The translations under genes and the position numbers were made by a program. Shown piece by piece: positions 1-8,738 of a stretch of DNA of 64,000 nt. Source of the DNA: Paenibacillus sp. UNC499MF (GTDB lineage Bacteria > Bacillota > Bacilli > Paenibacillales > NBRC-103111). The notes beneath the pieces were generated by a model. The model was not told the origin of the DNA. It made no database searches and was given only the letters and a program-made list of their open reading frames with translations. The stretch spans positions 62,001-126,000 of the forward strand of contig NZ_FNVF01000001.1 of NCBI RefSeq assembly GCF_900107975.1, given 5' to 3'. The number at the start of each line of letters is the position of its first letter. Within the stretch, counting starts at the first letter, position 1.

Positions 1-152
1 TGCCTGTACGCTTGTGGGACGAACGATTGACTACGGTATCCGCGACCCGCACTCTTCTGGAGGCGGACGTTAGCCGGAAGAAGCGCAAGCAGGTGGTCGA
101 CAAGATCGCCGCTGTGCTGATTCTGCAGGGATATATGGACTCTAAACGATGA
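1..152 (+). CDS. ruvX: Putative pre-16S rRNA nuclease / Holliday junction resolvase-like protein, 3' end only
   Basis: This is the C-terminal 49 residues of a gene that begins before the window; the frame is read from base 3 to the TGA at 150-152. The visible sequence contains LWDERLTT and then [10 protein letters not shown], the conserved tail of the YqgF/RuvX family, which has an RNase H-like fold and is linked to 16S rRNA 5' maturation. The position directly before a YrzB-like protein and mltG matches Bacillus yrrK-yrzB-yrrL, which supports the call. The catalytic N-terminal part cannot be assessed. Confidence 0.85.
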   Translation, partial: PVRLWDERLTTVSATRTLLEADVSRKKRKQVVDKIAAVLILQGYMDSKR

Positions 153-164
153 GGTGATGGAACC

Positions 165-467
165 ATGGCTAAAGAAGAGGATTTTCAGCAAGAGGAAGCG
201 GAAATTATTTATATCCCCGATGATGAGGGCAACGAAGAAGAATTCGAAGTCGTCATGAAATTCGAAGTGGATGGTTCCGACAAAAAGTACATGATGGTCG
301 TGCCGGTTGAAGACGACGAGGAATCCGACGAAGTGTACGCATTTCGTTACGAGGAAGACGAGAACGGCGACGATCTGAAGCTTTACACCATCGAGGACGA
401 GGAAGAATGGAATATCGTTGAAGAAACGTTTAATACACTAATTGCCGAAGAGGAAGAAGAAGCATGA
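165..467 (+). CDS. DUF1292 family acidic protein (YrzB-like)
   Basis: This 100-residue, strongly acidic cytoplasmic protein is rich in Glu and Asp throughout, with no signal peptide or membrane segment. The FEVDGSDKKYMMVVPVEDD stretch, followed by a segment ending YTIEDEEEW, is typical of DUF1292 (YrzB in Bacillus). The molecular role of the family is unknown. The gene sits 12 bases after ruvX with a GGTGATGG-type ribosome site, and its stop overlaps the next start by the four bases ATGA, so the three genes probably share a transcript. The order ruvX–yrzB–mltG is conserved in Bacilli. Confidence 0.85.
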   Translation: MAKEEDFQQEEAEIIYIPDDEGNEEEFEVVMKFEVDGSDKKYMMVVPVEDDEESDEVYAFRYEEDENGDDLKLYTIEDEEEWNIVEETFNTLIAEEEEEA

Positions 468-760
468 GTGTGAACCAGACGAACGAGTTGCGGAGTTCTT
501 TCGGAGATGATATTATTTTATTCGACGAACAGGACGAATCCACCGTCTTCCGTATCCTGACGGAGATTCTACATGAAGACCGCCACTACGCCGTTCTGCA
601 ATCCGAAGAGATGAAGAAAGATGGCGAAGTGTCCGTATTCCGGGTATCCCGGGATTCGGAAGGAACTCTGGAGCTGGAAACCATTGAAGATGACGAGGAG
701 TGGGAAACCGTCTCCGAATTGTACGACGAGCTCACGTTTCCGGAACACGACGAACCTTAA
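464..760 (+). CDS. Second DUF1292 family protein
   Basis: This 98-residue acidic protein is a paralogue of the preceding gene. It shares the pattern of a short beta-rich core (HYAVLQSEE, VSVFRVSRD) and an acidic tail (ETIEDDEEWETVSELYDEL). It starts inside the previous stop codon (ATGA overlap at 464-467), which indicates translational coupling. A hairpin terminator lies 18 bases after the stop, so the ruvX–DUF1292–DUF1292 unit probably ends here. Function is unknown. The tandem duplication suggests the two may work together or be partly redundant, which is inference. Confidence 0.8.
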   Translation: MSVNQTNELRSSFGDDIILFDEQDESTVFRILTEILHEDRHYAVLQSEEMKKDGEVSVFRVSRDSEGTLELETIEDDEEWETVSELYDELTFPEHDEP

Positions 761-777
761 GAAATCTAAAGCAAACC

Positions 778-803
778 AGAGCGGAGTCAAATCCGCTCTT
801 TTT
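778..803 (+). terminator. Intrinsic terminator after the DUF1292 pair
   Basis: A perfect 8-bp stem (AGAGCGGA / TCCGCTCT) with a 6-base loop is followed by a run of T. It separates the ruvX–DUF1292 unit from mltG, although read-through is possible because mltG follows within 50 bases. Confidence 0.8.
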
Positions 804-846
804 CATGCAGATGATTGGCGCCAAGATGACTATTGTGGAGGAACTT

Positions 847-1926
847 ATGCATCGTCCTAAATCACGATTAAAACGTTTGATGACCGGGCTGCTGGTCGTT
901 GTCCTGCTCTTAGCCGGCTGCGCTGCGGCCGCGGCTTATTATATACGGGGTGAGCTGCAGCCGACCTCGGCTTCCGACCAGGAGAAGAAGGTCGAGATCG
1001 TTTCCGGCGACGGCGTGAAAAATATCGCTTCCAAGCTTGAGAAGGAAGGTCTTATCCGCAACGCCTCCGTGTTTATGTATTACTTGAAATGGAAAAACGA
1101 GGGCGGCCGTTTCCAGGCCGGCGAGTATGCGATGAAGCCCGGCATCGGAACGGACGAAATCATCGCGGTACTGAACAGCGGGCAGACGGCAAAAGCGAAT
1201 CGTCTGACTATTCCCGAAGGATACACGGTCACTCAGATTGCCGACAAAGTCGGACAGCATAAAGGGCTGGAAGCGTCTGCCTTCGTCAAGGCGGCGGAAG
1301 CTTACAAGCCTGCGCAAGGGGAAGAGCTGCTTGCCGGAATTCCGGCGGATGCCAAACTCAAGCATAAGCTGGAAGGGTACCTTTTTCCGGATACGTACGA
1401 TATTCCCAAAGATGCTACCGAGCAGAAGCTTATCACCCTTATGGTCGATCAGCTGGACAAGCGTCTGCAAAACCTGCCTGCGGATTGGAATGACAAGCTG
1501 AAGGCGAGCGGGCTGACCTTCCATCAGATGATGACGATCGCTTCCCTGATCGAGCGTGAGGTGGTTGTGGACGAGGAACGTCCGCTTGTGGCAAGCGTCA
1601 TTTACAACCGGCTGAAAATCAAGCAGCCCCTGCAGATCGACGCGACCGTGCAGTATGCGCTGGGCAAGCAGAAGGAACGATTGCTCGAGAGCGATCTGAA
1701 GATCGAAAGTCCTTATAACACATACAAAAATCCCGGACTGCCTCCGGGCCCCATCGCGAGTCCAAGCCTGGCGTCCATCAAGGCGGCGCTGTATCCGACG
1801 GAATCTAAATATTTTTATTACGTAACCAAAAAAGACGGAAGCCAGGGGCACTTGTTCGGAGAAACCTATGCCCAGCATCTGGCCAACATCGAAAAAAGCA
1901 AGCAAACCGAGAAAAACGCGAAATAA
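847..1926 (+). CDS. mltG: Endolytic murein transglycosylase MltG (YceG-like)
   Basis: MltG cleaves nascent peptidoglycan glycan strands beside the synthases and acts at the outer face of the membrane. The 359-residue protein has a positively charged N-terminus, one transmembrane helix (about residues 12-33), a LysM-like region and the YceG catalytic domain. The motif ASLIEREVV carries the predicted catalytic glutamate E236, and NPGLPPGPIASPS near the C-terminus is a family hallmark. I chose ATG 847 because GGAGG lies five bases upstream; a longer frame from 700 would overlap the previous gene and its terminator. The neighbours match the Bacillus yrrL locus. Confidence 0.93.
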   Translation: MHRPKSRLKRLMTGLLVVVLLLAGCAAAAAYYIRGELQPTSASDQEKKVEIVSGDGVKNIASKLEKEGLIRNASVFMYYLKWKNEGGRFQAGEYAMKPGIGTDEIIAVLNSGQTAKANRLTIPEGYTVTQIADKVGQHKGLEASAFVKAAEAYKPAQGEELLAGIPADAKLKHKLEGYLFPDTYDIPKDATEQKLITLMVDQLDKRLQNLPADWNDKLKASGLTFHQMMTIASLIEREVVVDEERPLVASVIYNRLKIKQPLQIDATVQYALGKQKERLLESDLKIESPYNTYKNPGLPPGPIASPSLASIKAALYPTESKYFYYVTKKDGSQGHLFGETYAQHLANIEKSKQTEKNAK

Positions 1927-1939
1927 GAAGGTGACGAGG

Positions 1940-2872
1940 TTGATTCCAAAACCCGAGCTGCTTATAACGGCAGGAACGATAGAAGAAGCGAAGCGATTCA
2001 TACAAGCCGGAGCGGACGCCGTACTGGTCGGCGAAGCGGCATTCGGCGTGCGGCTTCCGGGCGACATCACAATTCAAGAGCTGAAGGAACTGGTTCCTTA
2101 CGTTCATGAACAAGGCGCTAAAATCTATGCGGCCGTCAACAATGTCTTCGATAACGAGGCGCTGCCGGAGGTAGAGAAATATCTCGCGGCTATCGCCGCT
2201 ATCGGAGTCGACGGAGCCGTGTACGGAGACCCCGCCGTGCTGCGCATGGTGAATAAGGGGGAGCTTGACCTTCCCCTTCACTGGAATGCGGAGATGACGA
2301 CGACGAACTATGCGACGGCGAATTACTGGGCATCCCGCGGAGCCGTGCGCGCGGTTCTGGCCAGGGAATTGAATCTCGAGGAAACGCTCGAATTCAAGCG
2401 TCACGCGAAGCTGCAAGTCCAGGTTCAGGTACACGGGATGACGAATATTTATCATTCCCGCCGAAGCCTGGTTGCCAATTACGCGGAGCATCTGGGCAAA
2501 GAGGCGGACAGCCTCGACCGTTCCATGGATAACGGGCTTTTCCTGATTGAGCAGGAACGGCAGGAAGAGCGGTACCCGATTTATGAGGACAGCAACGGAA
2601 CCCACGTGATGAGCTCCGACGATATCTGCATGCTGGAAGATCTTCATGAACTGATCAAGGGGAATATAGACAGTCTCAAGATTGAGGGATTGCTGAAGTC
2701 CACCGAATATAACGAAACCGTGGTGAGAGCGTACCGGCAAGTGATTGATGCCTGCTGCGCCGATCCGGATTCTTACAAATTTGACGACGAAATGCTGGAA
2801 CCCATCCGCCGCCTGCAGGACCCCGACAGGGAACTGTCTTTCGGCTTTTTCTACAAAGAACAAGTATATTGA
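1940..2872 (+). CDS. trhP1: U32 family protein, tRNA U34 hydroxylation subunit (YrrN/TrhP1-like)
   Basis: This is a 310-residue U32 'peptidase family' protein. In B. subtilis, YrrN and YrrO (TrhP1/TrhP2) are needed for prephenate-dependent hydroxylation of tRNA wobble uridine, the first step towards 5-methoxyuridine. The start PELLITAGTIEEAKRFIQAG and the block DNGLFLIEQERQEERYPIYE fit the family. The cysteine cluster seen in the partner is absent, as expected for the smaller subunit. I chose TTG 1940 because AAGGTGA ends five bases before it; GTG 1931 is an alternative. It lies 13 bases after mltG and 11 before its partner, so co-transcription is likely. Confidence 0.85.
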   Translation: MIPKPELLITAGTIEEAKRFIQAGADAVLVGEAAFGVRLPGDITIQELKELVPYVHEQGAKIYAAVNNVFDNEALPEVEKYLAAIAAIGVDGAVYGDPAVLRMVNKGELDLPLHWNAEMTTTNYATANYWASRGAVRAVLARELNLEETLEFKRHAKLQVQVQVHGMTNIYHSRRSLVANYAEHLGKEADSLDRSMDNGLFLIEQERQEERYPIYEDSNGTHVMSSDDICMLEDLHELIKGNIDSLKIEGLLKSTEYNETVVRAYRQVIDACCADPDSYKFDDEMLEPIRRLQDPDRELSFGFFYKEQVY

Positions 2873-2883
2873 GGTGAACCACC

Positions 2884-4170
2884 ATGAGTATTGCCGCAAC
2901 TGTTAACGAGCGTGCACGCGGCAGACGCGTTCGTCTGGACAAGCCGGAGCTTCTTGCCCCGGCGGGCAGTCTGGAGAAGCTGAAGTTTGCCGTCCATTAC
3001 GGAGCGGATGCCGTGTATATCGGCGGCCAAAAGTACGGCCTGCGCTCCAACGCCGACAATTTTACCTTCGAGGAAATGCGGGAAGGCGTCGAGTTCGCTA
3101 AACGATACGGCGCCAAAGTTTTCGTGGCGACGAATATTTATGCCCACAATGAAGACATCGAGGGAATCGAAGATTATTTGAGAGAGCTTCAGGAAGCCGG
3201 CATCTCGGCTATCATCGCCGCCGATCCGATTATTATGGATACCGCCAGACGTGTCGCTCCCAAGCTTGAGGTGCATTTGAGCACCCAGCAGTCGGTGATG
3301 AACTGGCAGACCGTGCAGTTCTGGAAAGAAGAAGGGATCGAGCGGGTGGTTCTCGCCCGCGAAGTGAGCATGAGCGATATTGACGAGATCAAACACCATG
3401 TCGATATCGAAATCGAGGCGTTTATACACGGGGCTATGTGCAGCTCTTATTCCGGACGCTGCGTCCTTTCCAATCATTTTACAGACCGCGATTCCAACCG
3501 CGGAGGGTGCTGCCAGTCCTGCCGCTGGAAGTACGACCTGTACGCCAAGGGGGCTCCGCTGTCCGATCCGCTCGCACCCGATTTTCCCCTTTACGGTGAA
3601 GAGGAAGATGCGTTTATGATGAGCGCCAAGGACTTGTGCATGATCGAGCATATTCCCGATATGATCGAGTCAGGTGTGGACAGCTTCAAAATCGAGGGCA
3701 GAATGAAAAGCATCCATTACGTGGCCACGGTTGTAAATGCCTACCGCCAGGCCATCGACAGCTATTTTGAAAATCCGGCGGCCTACGAGGTTAAGCCGCT
3801 CTGGCGCGACGAAATCAACAAAGCGGCTAACCGTCCGCTGAATACCGGATTTTTCTACGAAGCGCCCGGCCCCGAAGATCATATTTTCGGACCCGAGGAT
3901 AAGGCGGCAAGCTACGATTTCGTCGGTGTAGTCATGGAATATGACGAGAAGACTCGGACGGCCGTCATTCAGCAGCGCAATTACTTCAAGCCGGGTACGG
4001 ACGTGGAGTTTTTCGGTCCCGGAGGCACGCACTTCAAGCAGCGGGTGGACATCATCCGCGACGAAGAAGGTGCGGAACTCGATGCCGCGCGCCATCCGCT
4101 TCAGCTCATCCGCATTGTAACCGAGCTGCCGGTAAAACCTCTGGATATTATGCGCAAACGTACCCGTTAA
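2884..4170 (+). CDS. trhP2: U32 family protein, iron-sulfur tRNA hydroxylation subunit (YrrO/TrhP2-like)
   Basis: The 428-residue larger U32 partner begins with a short basic leader and then KPELLAPAGSLEKLKFAVHY, the diagnostic U32 opening. A cysteine cluster at roughly residues 185-217 (MCSSYSGRCVLSN, then GGCCQSCRW) fits the iron-sulfur site of TrhP-type enzymes. DSFKIEGRMKSIHYVATVV is another family block, and a small C-terminal beta domain follows. It is 11 bases downstream of the TrhP1-like gene, with GAGGTGA as ribosome site. The older name 'collagenase-like protease' should not be taken as function. A clear terminator follows. Confidence 0.88.
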   Translation: MSIAATVNERARGRRVRLDKPELLAPAGSLEKLKFAVHYGADAVYIGGQKYGLRSNADNFTFEEMREGVEFAKRYGAKVFVATNIYAHNEDIEGIEDYLRELQEAGISAIIAADPIIMDTARRVAPKLEVHLSTQQSVMNWQTVQFWKEEGIERVVLAREVSMSDIDEIKHHVDIEIEAFIHGAMCSSYSGRCVLSNHFTDRDSNRGGCCQSCRWKYDLYAKGAPLSDPLAPDFPLYGEEEDAFMMSAKDLCMIEHIPDMIESGVDSFKIEGRMKSIHYVATVVNAYRQAIDSYFENPAAYEVKPLWRDEINKAANRPLNTGFFYEAPGPEDHIFGPEDKAASYDFVGVVMEYDEKTRTAVIQQRNYFKPGTDVEFFGPGGTHFKQRVDIIRDEEGAELDAARHPLQLIRIVTELPVKPLDIMRKRTR

Positions 4171-4179
4171 TGGATATTA

Positions 4180-4215
4180 ATACCGACTGGCTTAGGCCGG
4201 GCGGTATTTTTTTTT
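4180..4215 (+). terminator. Intrinsic terminator after trhP2
   Basis: A 12-bp stem with one mismatch (ATACCG…CGGTAT at its base, inner TGGC/GCCG pairing, TTAG loop) is followed by nine T. It ends the mltG–trhP1–trhP2 unit. Confidence 0.85.
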
Positions 4216-4384
4216 ATTTCTAGGTCTGTGTAATCAAAAAAAGATGTTTTTTATAGGAAAAAGGGCACAAATCAAAGAGGAAAAACACAAATCGTCGTCG
4301 AACATTAAAACAAAAGTAGAAAATACTGGGGATAATAAGTTTTTGCATAAGACTTTCTTCCTAAAAAAGTGGATGGTGGTGCGC

Positions 4385-6535
4385 ATGAACAAAAAACTCA
4401 CACAGACAGCAGCCCAGTTAAGAGAGCGTTTTCAAAAGAAACAAGCTCCTTCAGGGGGCGCTCCGGAGCCGGGACGACCGGGGGGAGGCTTTCTTTCTTC
4501 CTCTATGGGGTTGACCAACCCGGCGAAATCCGTAGGCATGAAATTGTTTCTTATTTTTATCGTCAGTATTTTATTTTTTGTTCTAACTGTGGGAATTACC
4601 TCGTACCAGCTTTCGAAGAGCGTCGTGCGCGACAAAGTAAGCGAAGCCTCGAAGCAGACTATGATCCAGGCGAGCCAGAAGCTTGATCTTCTTTTCGGCG
4701 GATTTGAAGATTTAACGATGCAGATGATGCTTGATGCCGATTTGCAGCGCCTGCTGGATATCCGCAACGAGGTGAAAGAGGGTACTTACGAACAGCTCGA
4801 AGTTACCCGTAAAATTACGGAAAAAGTAAACTCCTATTTATTTTCCAACAAATCGATCAAAAGCTTGACGCTGCTCAAGACAGACGGTCAGATGATCAAT
4901 TCCAACGGAGCTTCCTTGAATGCTTCAACGGAAGAAATTACAAAAACGGACTGGTTCCAGGCAATCGCCAAAACCAGCGGACAGCCGCTGTGGCTGGACA
5001 CGAAACCGAAAGGTTATTTTAGCGGAGAACCGGCAGTCGCAATGGGCCGCTACCTGAACTCGACCAGCACTTCCACGCCGATCGCGATGCTTCTGATGGA
5101 AATTCCTACGTCGATTCTGGAAAAAGAGCTTGGACTTATCCAGCTCGGCGATAACAGCACGATGTATATTTCGGATGCGTCCAACAAGCTGATCTATGCG
5201 AAAGACCAGGAGCTTCTCGCCAAGCCTTCCCCGGTTACGATCAGCGAGGAGCAGCAGAAGACGGCTTCCGGCGACTTTCTCTCAGCGGACAAGCAGACGC
5301 AGAACGTCTACTCGAAGTTCGCAGGCACAGGCTGGTTCCTCGTAGGCAGCATGCCCGTCGGAGAACTGGTTAAAGATGCGAACGTCATCTTTAACCTGAC
5401 GCTCGTGATTGCTCTTGCGGCGGCCGTTATCGCCGCTTTGATCGGCATTTTCGTGGCGCGAATGATCGGAAGGCCATTGGCCGGACTGGCCGGGCTTATG
5501 AAGCAGGGCGCCCAGGGAAATCTGAAGGTCCGGGCGAATCTGAAGAGTCAGGACGAGATCGGCATGCTCGGCGAAAATTTCGATAGGATGATGGAGCAGA
5601 TTACGACGCTGGTCCGCCAGACGAACGAATCCGCCCAGGAAGTGCTGAACACGGCATCCGAAGTGGCGAATGCCTCCAAGATTACCGCGACGTCCGCGAA
5701 GGAAATCGCCGTGGCAACCGACGAGATTTCGGGAGGAGCCGCAGGGCTCGCCTCCGAATCCGAACGCGGGAACGAGCTGACGCATCATATCGGCGAGAAA
5801 ATGAAGCAGGTAATGTCCGCTAACCTGGAGATGGGAACGGCAGCCTCGGGCGTCCGGAGCTCGGGCGAACAGGGCACGAAATACATGGAAGAGCTCAGGG
5901 ACAAAACCGGCCAGACGGAAGTGATGACCCGCTCCATGGTGGAGAAGGTCGACAATCTGAAAGAAAGCACCCGGTCCATCCGCAAAATTTTGGAGATGCT
6001 GCACAATCTGACGAAGCAGACGAATATCCTTTCTCTTAACGCGACGATTGAGGCGGCAAGAGCCGGTACGGCCGGCAGAGGATTTATGGTGGTGGCGGAC
6101 GAAATCCGTAAACTGGCGGATCAGTCCAAGCAGTCCATCGACGTTGTGGCTCAGATCACGGAAACGATTCAGCGTGAAATTGATGAAACCGTCCATGTGC
6201 TTCATCAGGCTTACCCGCTCTTCAATCAGCAAATCGGTGCCGTGAAAGAAGCAGACGGAATTTTTGCCGAGGTACAGAACCATATGAGTCAATTTATCGA
6301 ACGGTTGAACGCGGTGACGGAATCGATAAGCGAGCTGGACCAGTCGCAGGCCGTGCTGTCCGATGCGATGACGAATGTGAGTGCAGTGGCGGAGCAGTCC
6401 TTGGCGACTTCGGAAGAAGTTGCTTCCCTCAGCTCCGAGCAGCTCAGTATCAGTCAAAATCTGGTCAAGCTTTCCGACAAACTGGAGAACCTCTCGAACT
6501 CACTGAAAGACACCTTGTCCAAATTTACATTATGA
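4385..6535 (+). CDS. Methyl-accepting chemotaxis protein
   Basis: This 716-residue transmembrane chemoreceptor should signal to CheA/CheW. Residues 1-50 are a basic, Pro/Gly-rich cytoplasmic tail; helix 1 is about residues 53-73; an extracellular sensor of about 260 residues resembles a Cache domain; helix 2 is about residues 334-358; HAMP follows, then the coiled signalling domain. The hairpin tip [15 protein letters not shown] (near residue 546) is the universal MCP signature. ATG 4385 is preferred, with only a weak GGATGGTGG site before it; longer in-frame starts to 4244 lack homology. The gene has its own terminators on both sides and interrupts an otherwise Bacillus-like gene order. The ligand is unknown. 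Confidence 0.93.
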   Translation: MNKKLTQTAAQLRERFQKKQAPSGGAPEPGRPGGGFLSSSMGLTNPAKSVGMKLFLIFIVSILFFVLTVGITSYQLSKSVVRDKVSEASKQTMIQASQKLDLLFGGFEDLTMQMMLDADLQRLLDIRNEVKEGTYEQLEVTRKITEKVNSYLFSNKSIKSLTLLKTDGQMINSNGASLNASTEEITKTDWFQAIAKTSGQPLWLDTKPKGYFSGEPAVAMGRYLNSTSTSTPIAMLLMEIPTSILEKELGLIQLGDNSTMYISDASNKLIYAKDQELLAKPSPVTISEEQQKTASGDFLSADKQTQNVYSKFAGTGWFLVGSMPVGELVKDANVIFNLTLVIALAAAVIAALIGIFVARMIGRPLAGLAGLMKQGAQGNLKVRANLKSQDEIGMLGENFDRMMEQITTLVRQTNESAQEVLNTASEVANASKITATSAKEIAVATDEISGGAAGLASESERGNELTHHIGEKMKQVMSANLEMGTAASGVRSSGEQGTKYMEELRDKTGQTEVMTRSMVEKVDNLKESTRSIRKILEMLHNLTKQTNILSLNATIEAARAGTAGRGFMVVADEIRKLADQSKQSIDVVAQITETIQREIDETVHVLHQAYPLFNQQIGAVKEADGIFAEVQNHMSQFIERLNAVTESISELDQSQAVLSDAMTNVSAVAEQSLATSEEVASLSSEQLSISQNLVKLSDKLENLSNSLKDTLSKFTL

Positions 6536-6542
6536 GCCCTGA

Positions 6543-6587
6543 AACGTCCCTTTTCCGGAAACCCGGAAGGGGCGTTTTCTTTTTTTG
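6543..6587 (+). terminator. Intrinsic terminator after the chemoreceptor gene
   Basis: A long hairpin (AACGTCCC…GGGGCGTT with inner CCGG/CCGG pairing) is followed by TTTTCTTTTTTT, starting seven bases after the stop. Confidence 0.85.
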
Positions 6588-6668
6588 GCTCGGCAGCGGA
6601 AGGTTTGGACGAATCCCCCCTTGTCTATACTGGAAACAAAAGCAGGGGGACACGGGAGCGGTGAATGT

Positions 6669-8738
6669 ATGAGCAATAAAATACCCGGTACTGCCGGTAA
6701 AGAAAAAACACATGCCGGAACGGGGGCCTTGCTTGGGGATAGTGGCAGCAACAGTACCAACGGCGGCGGCAACAGGAGCGATAGCCACGATAACAACGGC
6801 AACGATAGCAATGGCAACGATAGCTACGATAGCAACGGCAGCAACACGAGCAGTACCCTCAGCAGGATCAACCGCTATAATGGCAGCAAAACGGACCCGC
6901 GCCGCAAGCTTCTGCTGCTGCTGGGGTTAACCGGCGTTTTGGCGCTTCTGGCCGCCCGCTTATTCTGGATCCAGGTGCTGAGGCCCTACAGCTTTTCATC
7001 TAACGATGTAGACCTGGTCAAAAATTCCGTTTTGCAGCGTCAGAAAAGCATTGTGCTGGATACGGGAAGAGGAGACATTTACGACCGGAATCTGAAGCCT
7101 CTGACCGGCAAAACAATACGGACCGCCATTATATTTCCTGTCCATCCCGATTATACGGGCTCGGCAGAGCAGCTTCGGAAAATCAGGGAAGCTTTCGGAG
7201 TGGAGGAGGACGACTGGAAATCCTTTATCGGACGGGTAAAAGAGCCGTTTTTATGGACGGGAAGCCTGACGCCTCCCGAAAACGGCGGAAAGAACGGCGG
7301 CAAACCGGCATCCTCCAAAACCGGCGAGCCGGCTAAAGAACCATTGGAATTAACGCCTGCCCAGATCGCTCTGCTGGAGGGAAGCGGGCTTTCGTACGTA
7401 CAGGTGACGGATTATAAAATCCGTTATACGGATCATCCCGCCGCTGCCCAGGTGATCGGCTATATCGGCCAGAACCCCGAACGGATTTCAGGCATGTACG
7501 CCCGTGAGCTTGCGGCGGGACATTTGACGCTTACGAGCGAGATCGGGGCATCCGGACTGGAGAAAACGTTCGAATCCCGGCTTCGGGGCATCGGAGAGCG
7601 TTCATTATCCGTATTTGCGGATGCGGGAAAACGGCCGCTTGACGCTCTGAGCGCCAGACTGATTTCTCCGGATCAGTCCCGCTATCCCTTGCGGCTGGTG
7701 ACTACACTGGATTCGGATATTCAGCGGAGCATCGAGGAACGGATGACGCGACTGGGAATAGCCAAAGGGGCGGTCGTCGTTCTGGACGCCGCTAATGCGG
7801 ATATCGTGGCGATGGCGTCCAAGCCGTCTTTTCACCCGGGGGAAATCAACACGGTCGATGGAGACTGGGCCAATCTCGGCGTCAAGGCCGCCGCGCCGGG
7901 TTCGATTTTCAAAACGGTTGTTGCCGCAGCCGCTCTTGAGAAAGGTGTTGTCAAACCGGATGAGACTTTTGACTGTCACGGGGCCTGGGGCAAATACGGG
8001 TTTACCTGCTGGAAGAAGGAGGGGCATGGGAAGCTTACGTTCGAAGAAGGATTTGCTGGGTCGTGCAATATTGTTTTCGGCGAAGTCATGGGGCGTCTGG
8101 ATTCGGATGAGCTGGAAACCTATGCGCGGAATCTGGGACTTCTCAATCCCGTGGGATGGACAGGGAGCCTCACGGGAGGAGACGCGCTCGCTCAAATTGA
8201 CGGGGAGGAAGGCGGTCGCATTTTCGGGGCGCAAACGCCGAGAAACGATGAAGGGGTGCGGCTGCAGACCGCTATCGGACAGAGGGACGTCCAAGTGACG
8301 CCCCTGCAGGCCGCGAATCTGGTCGTAACCCTTCTGCACGGGGGAAAAGCGCGTGCCCCGCGCCTTGTTAAAGAAATCCGGTTCAGGGACGGACTGACGC
8401 TCGACTCGTTTGCCCCCAAGTTTCTCCCCGGCGCGAGACAATTTCTCTCTCCTTCGACCCGGAACGAACTCCTCCGGGAGATGAGGCTCGTTGTACGAAG
8501 CGGAACGGCCAGGCAGCTGGAAGCGGCGAAATGGCCGCTGGCCGGAAAGACGGGCACGGCACAGGTGCGATCCGGCCCGCGCGAAACCGTGAACCAGTGG
8601 TTTATCGGCTACGGTCCCGTCGAGGCTCCACGGTATGCCGTGGCGATCGTCATACGCGGGGCTGCGCCGGAAGCGCCTTCACAAGCGGTTCCGCTGGCGC
8701 GCGAGATCATGGATATGCTGGCGGATCAGCCCAATTGA
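6669..8738 (+). CDS. pbpI: Class B penicillin-binding protein, PbpI/PBP4b-like transpeptidase
   Basis: This 689-residue D,D-transpeptidase crosslinks peptidoglycan outside the membrane. The N-terminus (about residues 15-75) is a hydrophilic cytoplasmic tract of Asn, Asp, Gly and Ser. One transmembrane helix (about residues 80-102) precedes a dimerisation domain and the transpeptidase. All three active-site motifs are present: S412-IFK, S465-CN and K627-TGT. ATG 6669 has GGTGA six bases upstream. In Bacillus, pbpI (yrrR) lies downstream of yrrO in the same neighbourhood, supporting orthology. The last 13 bases overlap the 3' end of the convergent kinase gene. The repetitive N-terminal tail is unusual for the family. 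Confidence 0.88.
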   Translation: MSNKIPGTAGKEKTHAGTGALLGDSGSNSTNGGGNRSDSHDNNGNDSNGNDSYDSNGSNTSSTLSRINRYNGSKTDPRRKLLLLLGLTGVLALLAARLFWIQVLRPYSFSSNDVDLVKNSVLQRQKSIVLDTGRGDIYDRNLKPLTGKTIRTAIIFPVHPDYTGSAEQLRKIREAFGVEEDDWKSFIGRVKEPFLWTGSLTPPENGGKNGGKPASSKTGEPAKEPLELTPAQIALLEGSGLSYVQVTDYKIRYTDHPAAAQVIGYIGQNPERISGMYARELAAGHLTLTSEIGASGLEKTFESRLRGIGERSLSVFADAGKRPLDALSARLISPDQSRYPLRLVTTLDSDIQRSIEERMTRLGIAKGAVVVLDAANADIVAMASKPSFHPGEINTVDGDWANLGVKAAAPGSIFKTVVAAAALEKGVVKPDETFDCHGAWGKYGFTCWKKEGHGKLTFEEGFAGSCNIVFGEVMGRLDSDELETYARNLGLLNPVGWTGSLTGGDALAQIDGEEGGRIFGAQTPRNDEGVRLQTAIGQRDVQVTPLQAANLVVTLLHGGKARAPRLVKEIRFRDGLTLDSFAPKFLPGARQFLSPSTRNELLREMRLVVRSGTARQLEAAKWPLAGKTGTAQVRSGPRETVNQWFIGYGPVEAPRYAVAIVIRGAAPEAPSQAVPLAREIMDMLADQPN

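Noticed and set aside
910-2070. A long minus-strand open frame opposite mltG
   Set aside because: mltG is intact on the plus strand with all family motifs; the antisense frame has none.
4310-4345. Possible sigma-D promoter before the chemoreceptor gene
   Set aside because: TAAA and GGGGATAA are present but the spacing is too long and the -10 has two mismatches.
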